Below, in pieces: positions 40,809 to 44,297 of a stretch of DNA of 44,297 bases (position 1 is its first letter; each line of letters begins with the position of its first letter). The translations under genes and the position numbers were made by a program. The DNA comes from Lachnospiraceae bacterium UBA7182 (GTDB taxonomy: Bacteria; Bacillota; Clostridia; Lachnospirales; Lachnospiraceae), in contig DKVI01000033.1 in assembly GCA_002491115.1 (NCBI GenBank), forward strand, positions 1 to 44,297. The letters are read 5' to 3'. Below the pieces are notes generated by a model, which was given only the letters and a program-made list of their open reading frames with translations, was not told the origin of the DNA and ran no database searches.

Positions 40809-41297
40809 ATGGCAAAAGTTGAAATCAAAAAACCGGTGATCGATGAGATTTCTGCCAATTTGGAAGGCGCTGCCGGTGTTGTACTGGTAGATCACTGTGG
40901 CCTGACTGTGGAACAGGACACACAGCTTCGCCGTCAGATGAGAGCAGAAGGAATCGTATACAAGGTTTACAAAAACACAATGCTGAATTTTGCGATCAAA
41001 GGAACGGAGTTCGAGCCCCTTGAGAAACACCTCGAAGGACCGTCCGCAGTTGCGATTTCCAAGACGGACGCTACGGCACCGGCAAGGATCGTCGCTAATT
41101 TTGCGAAGACCGCAGACAAGCTTGAGATCAAAGCCGGCATCGTGGAGGGTAAGTATTATGATGCCAAAGAGATGACGGCAATCGCGAACATCCCGTCCCG
41201 AGAAGTTCTTCTTGGAAAGCTGCTTGGCAGCATGAACAGCCCGATTGCGAACCTGGCACGCGTCTTAAGCCAGATCGCAGAGAGCAAAGAAGCGTAA
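40809..41297 (+). CDS. rplJ: 50S ribosomal protein L10
   Basis: This 162-residue protein is the base of the L7/L12 stalk. 'VDHCGLTVEQDTQLRRQMR' and 'NTMLNFAIKG' are family regions, and the C-terminal helix binds L12 dimers. Together with L12 it is the likely repressor acting on the leader at 40652. AAGGAGGG precedes the ATG. Confidence 0.97.
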   Translation: MAKVEIKKPVIDEISANLEGAAGVVLVDHCGLTVEQDTQLRRQMRAEGIVYKVYKNTMLNFAIKGTEFEPLEKHLEGPSAVAISKTDATAPARIVANFAKTADKLEIKAGIVEGKYYDAKEMTAIANIPSREVLLGKLLGSMNSPIANLARVLSQIAESKEA

Positions 41298-41336
41298 GAA
41301 TAAAAAACATATACGATTATATTGGAGGTAAAGAAA

Positions 41337-41714
41337 ATGGCAAAATTAACAACTGCAGAATTTATTGACGCAATCAAAGAGCTGACTGTATTAGAGTTAA
41401 ATGAACTGGTAAAAGCCTGCGAGGAAGAGTTCGGCGTATCCGCAGCGGCAGGCGTTGTGGTAGCGGCAGCGGGCGGAGACGGCGCAGCGGCAGAGGAAGA
41501 GAAGGATTCCTTCGATGTAGAGCTGACAGAGGTTGGCCCGAACAAAGTTAAGGTTATCAAAGTGGTTCGTGAAGCAACCGGCCTTGGCTTAAAAGAAGCA
41601 AAAGAAGTTGTTGACGGCGCTCCGAAGGTAGTGAAAGAGGGCGCATCCAAAGCAGAGGCTGAGGAACTTAAGACAAAACTTGAAGGCGAAGGCGCTAAAG
41701 TTACTCTTAAATAA
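41337..41714 (+). CDS. rplL: 50S ribosomal protein L7/L12
   Basis: This 125-residue protein has a helical N-terminal dimerisation domain, an Ala/Gly-rich hinge (about 40-55) and the C-terminal domain 'KVIKVVREATGLGLKEAKEVVDG' that recruits translation factors. The ATG at 41337 follows TGGAGGT; an in-frame upstream start at 41322 would overlap that ribosome binding site. A strong terminator follows. Confidence 0.97.
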   Translation: MAKLTTAEFIDAIKELTVLELNELVKACEEEFGVSAAAGVVVAAAGGDGAAAEEEKDSFDVELTEVGPNKVKVIKVVREATGLGLKEAKEVVDGAPKVVKEGASKAEAEELKTKLEGEGAKVTLK

Positions 41715-41730
41715 TCTGTCTGTGTTTTAC

Positions 41731-41762
41731 GGGATACCGCATCAGCGGTATCCCTATTTTAT
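41731..41762 (+). terminator. Terminator after rplL
   Basis: A perfect 10-base-pair stem (41731-41740 with 41745-41754) has a four-base loop and is followed by TATTTTATT. It lies between rplL and the separate promoter of rpoB, so some read-through may still occur. Confidence 0.9.
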
Positions 41763-41807
41763 TCATAAGAGCAGGCGAATTTTTCTGGAAAATACAGAAA
41801 ATAATGG

Positions 41808-41836
41808 TTGACATATTGAAATTGCTGTGCTAGCAT
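41808..41836 (+). promoter_or_regulatory. Promoter of rpoB
   Basis: A consensus TTGACA (41808-41813) and TAGCAT (41831-41836) are 17 bases apart, with a TG extension at 41828-41829. It would give a leader of nearly 90 bases before rpoB. Confidence 0.75.
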
Positions 41837-41930
41837 GGAAAAATACGATATTATGGAGAGGTCTGCTTTATACCTTTCTGATATTTTATACTTAAAAATG
41901 CGACTATAATATATAAGGGGTGAAATGTCA

Positions 41931-44297
41931 ATGGAAAAGAACCGTATCAAACCGATCAGATCAGGCAAGTCCAGCAGGATGAGTTATTCAAGGAAAAAAG
42001 AAGTGCTGGAAATGCCGAATCTGATCGAGGTCCAGAGGGATTCTTACCACTGGTTCCTGGAAGAAGGTCTCCGTGAGGCTTTTGCGGATATATCTCCGAT
42101 CACGGATTACAGTGGAAAGCTAAGTCTGGAATTCACTGACTTTACACTGGATGAAAAGGGCGCGAAAGCTACCATCGAGGAGTGCAAAGAAAGAGATACT
42201 ACCTATGCCGCTCCTTTGAAAGTAAAGGTTCGTCTCTACAATAAAGAAACAGACGAGATCAACGAGCATGAGATCTTTATGGGAGATCTGCCTCTGATGA
42301 CAGAGACCGGAACCTTTGTGATCAACGGGGCAGAGCGAGTCATTGTCAGTCAGTTGGTGCGTTCCCCCGGCATCTACTATGGCATTGACCATGATAAAGT
42401 AGGAAAACTGCTGTTTTCCTGTACGGTTATCCCCAACCGGGGCGCATGGCTGGAATATGAGACGGATTCCAACGATGTGTTCTATGTTCGCGTTGACAGA
42501 ACCCGTAAAGTGCCGATCACTGTTCTGATCCGTGCCCTGGGCTACGGTACGAACGCAGAGATTCTGGAGTTATTCGGCGAAGAGCCAAAGATTCTTGCTT
42601 CTCTCGCCAAGGATACAGCGGAGAGTTATCAGGAAGGCCTCCTGGAGCTTTATAAGAAGATCCGTCCGGGAGAGCCCCTGGCGGTAGAAAGTGCGGAAAG
42701 CCTGATTACAGGCATGTTTTTTGACCCCAGAAGATACGATTTGGCTAAAGTCGGCCGTTATAAATTCAATAAAAAGCTGTCTTTCAGGAACCGGATACGG
42801 AACCAGGAGCTGGCAGAAGACGTGGTGGACGCATCCACAGGAGAGATCATTGCGGAGGCGGGCACCAAAATCGATATAGAACTGGCGGACAGGTTACAGG
42901 ATTCGGCCGTTCCCTATGTATGGGTCAAAGGGGATGAGCGCAATATCAAAGTGCTTTCCAACCGCATGGTAGATCTGAAAAAATATGTAGACTGTGAACC
43001 CAGGGAACTGGGGATTAAGGAACTGGTATATTATCCGGTTCTGGAAAAACTCATGGAAGAGAATCCGGACCAGGAAGAACTAAAAGACGTGATACGAAGA
43101 GAAGCCTGCGAGCTGGTACCAAAGCATATCACAAAAGATGATATCCTGGCTTCGATCAATTATAATATGCATCTGGAGTATGGACTGGGCAACCAGGATG
43201 ATATCGACCATCTGGGCAACCGGCGGATTCGTGCGGTCGGGGAACTGCTTCAGAACCAGTACCGCATCGGCCTTTCCCGTCTGGAGCGGGTGGTGCGCGA
43301 GCGCATGACCACCCAGGATACAGAAGGAATCCTGCCGCAGTCTTTGATCAATATTAAACCGGTGACTTCGGCTGTGAAGGAATTTTTCGGTTCCTCCCAG
43401 CTGTCTCAGTTCATGGACCAGAACAACCCGTTAGGTGAGCTGACACACAAGAGGCGTCTGTCCGCACTGGGACCGGGCGGTCTGTCCCGTGACCGTGCGG
43501 GATTCGAGGTCCGGGACGTACACTATTCTCACTATGGAAGAATGTGTCCCATTGAGACTCCCGAAGGTCCCAACATCGGCCTGATCAACTCTCTGGCATG
43601 CTATGCGAGGATTAACGAGTACGGTTTTGTGGAAGCGCCCTATCGTAAAATAGATAAAACAGACCCGCAGAATCCCCGTGTAACGGAAGAAGTCGTCTAC
43701 ATGACTGCGGATGAAGAAGATAATTACCATGTGGCGCAGGCGAATGAGGAACTGGACGCGGAAGGACATTTTGTCCGCAACAACGTGTCCGGCCGTTACC
43801 GTGAGGAGACCCAGGAGTACGAAAAGACCATGTTCGATTTTATGGACGTATCTCCGAAGATGGTTTTTTCAGTGGCGACAGCGTTGATTCCGTTTCTGGA
43901 AAATGATGATGCGAACCGCGCGTTGATGGGTTCCAACATGCAGAGACAGGCGGTTCCTTTGATGCTGACAGAGGCTCCGGTTGTAGGTACCGGTATGGAG
44001 GAGAAGACGGCAGTGGACTCCGGCGTGTGTGTGATTGCCAAAAATTCCGGTATCGTAGAGCGCGCTGTATCCAACGAGATCGTGGTGCGCCAGGAGAACG
44101 GTATCAGAGATACTTACCATCTGACAAAGTTTACAAGAAGTAATCAAAGCAACTGCTATAATCAGCGCCCGATTGTCTTTAAAGGCGATAAAGTGGAGGC
44201 GGGACAGGTAATTGCAGACGGCCCGTCCACCGCTGACGGCGAGATCGCTCTGGGAAAGAACCCCCTGATCGGTTTCATGACCTGGGAGGGCTACAAC
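41931..44297 (+). CDS. rpoB: DNA-directed RNA polymerase subunit beta (N-terminal part)
   Basis: The gene is open from the ATG at 41931 to the window edge (789 codons, no stop), so the C-terminal third is missing. A second in-frame ATG at 41925 is only two bases after GGGGTGA, so 41931 is preferred. The rifampicin region near 43383-43480 reads SQLSQFMDQNN, THKRR and 'RRLSALGPGG', with the Asp, His and Ser whose loss gives resistance all intact; a sensitive enzyme is expected. 'RMCPIETPEGPNIGLINSL' follows. Confidence 0.97.
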   Translation, partial: MEKNRIKPIRSGKSSRMSYSRKKEVLEMPNLIEVQRDSYHWFLEEGLREAFADISPITDYSGKLSLEFTDFTLDEKGAKATIEECKERDTTYAAPLKVKVRLYNKETDEINEHEIFMGDLPLMTETGTFVINGAERVIVSQLVRSPGIYYGIDHDKVGKLLFSCTVIPNRGAWLEYETDSNDVFYVRVDRTRKVPITVLIRALGYGTNAEILELFGEEPKILASLAKDTAESYQEGLLELYKKIRPGEPLAVESAESLITGMFFDPRRYDLAKVGRYKFNKKLSFRNRIRNQELAEDVVDASTGEIIAEAGTKIDIELADRLQDSAVPYVWVKGDERNIKVLSNRMVDLKKYVDCEPRELGIKELVYYPVLEKLMEENPDQEELKDVIRREACELVPKHITKDDILASINYNMHLEYGLGNQDDIDHLGNRRIRAVGELLQNQYRIGLSRLERVVRERMTTQDTEGILPQSLINIKPVTSAVKEFFGSSQLSQFMDQNNPLGELTHKRRLSALGPGGLSRDRAGFEVRDVHYSHYGRMCPIETPEGPNIGLINSLACYARINEYGFVEAPYRKIDKTDPQNPRVTEEVVYMTADEEDNYHVAQANEELDAEGHFVRNNVSGRYREETQEYEKTMFDFMDVSPKMVFSVATALIPFLENDDANRALMGSNMQRQAVPLMLTEAPVVGTGMEEKTAVDSGVCVIAKNSGIVERAVSNEIVVRQENGIRDTYHLTKFTRSNQSNCYNQRPIVFKGDKVEAGQVIADGPSTADGEIALGKNPLIGFMTWEGYN

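Noticed and set aside
41925..41930. Alternative rpoB start at the ATG at 41925
   Set aside because: It is only two bases after the GGGGTGA ribosome binding site, too close for initiation; 41931 has normal spacing.

Overview
The window looks like a chromosome segment of an anaerobic, spore-forming, gut-type member of the Lachnospiraceae (Firmicutes, Clostridia). The evidence is the mixture of AddAB recombination genes, SpoVAC/SpoVAD and a small acid-soluble spore protein, an AsrABC dissimilatory sulfite reductase, a glucitol PTS of the GutM/EIIC/EIIBC/EIIA type, low-GC Gram-positive style ribosome binding sites and sigma-A promoters, and a standard rpmG-secE-nusG-rplKAJL-rpoB block. The species cannot be named from the sequence alone.

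Layout. 1-1824: an AT-rich accessory edge with a fragment that looks like a tRNA 3' end (possible attachment site), a 67-residue orphan protein and a DUF4143 AAA ATPase with its own palindromic control site. 1912-3773: an AraC-GyrI regulator and a ROK protein. 3827-8524 (minus): an amidase_3 cell-wall hydrolase and a 1297-residue secreted transglutaminase-like protein that carries two CxxS thioredoxin-like domains. 8525-14313: a 500-base intergenic region followed by a six-gene glucitol/sorbitol PTS operon. The whole predicted 5' leader of this operon is two tandem, covarying hairpins of about 99 nt. 14383-17951: a Crp/Fnr regulator and asrABC, with a GTGA-N6-TCAC palindrome centred at about -41.5 of the asr promoter. 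18014-19635: divergent spoVAC and spoVAD. 19739-27396: a zinc-dependent phospholipase C-like protein and addB-addA. 27423-30388: a SASP (minus), an RlmI-like rRNA methyltransferase and a two-subunit class I fumarase.

30385-35797 (minus) is a compact seven-gene operon: Crp/Fnr regulator, hydantoin/Asp-Glu racemase-like enzyme, amino-acid-type ABC importer (binding protein, permease, ATPase) and two polysaccharide-deacetylase-fold hydrolases that resemble the PgdA/allantoinase/cyclic imide hydrolase group. Taken together this reads as an uncharacterised import-and-hydrolysis pathway for a small cyclic amide or ureide, although peptidoglycan-derived substrates are not excluded. 36077-38236 encodes a MATE exporter and a DUF1189 membrane protein. 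38400-44297 is the housekeeping block for translation and transcription, with an L10 leader and attenuator, two putative L1-binding leaders, and rpoB running off the right edge.

The most interesting signals are the tandem covarying leader at 8809-9006, the seven-gene ureide/cyclic-amide candidate operon, the self-consistent Crp/Fnr-to-asr operator prediction, and the CxxS-thioredoxin/transglutaminase secreted protein. No CRISPR array, complete tRNA or rRNA gene, transposase or integrase was seen.
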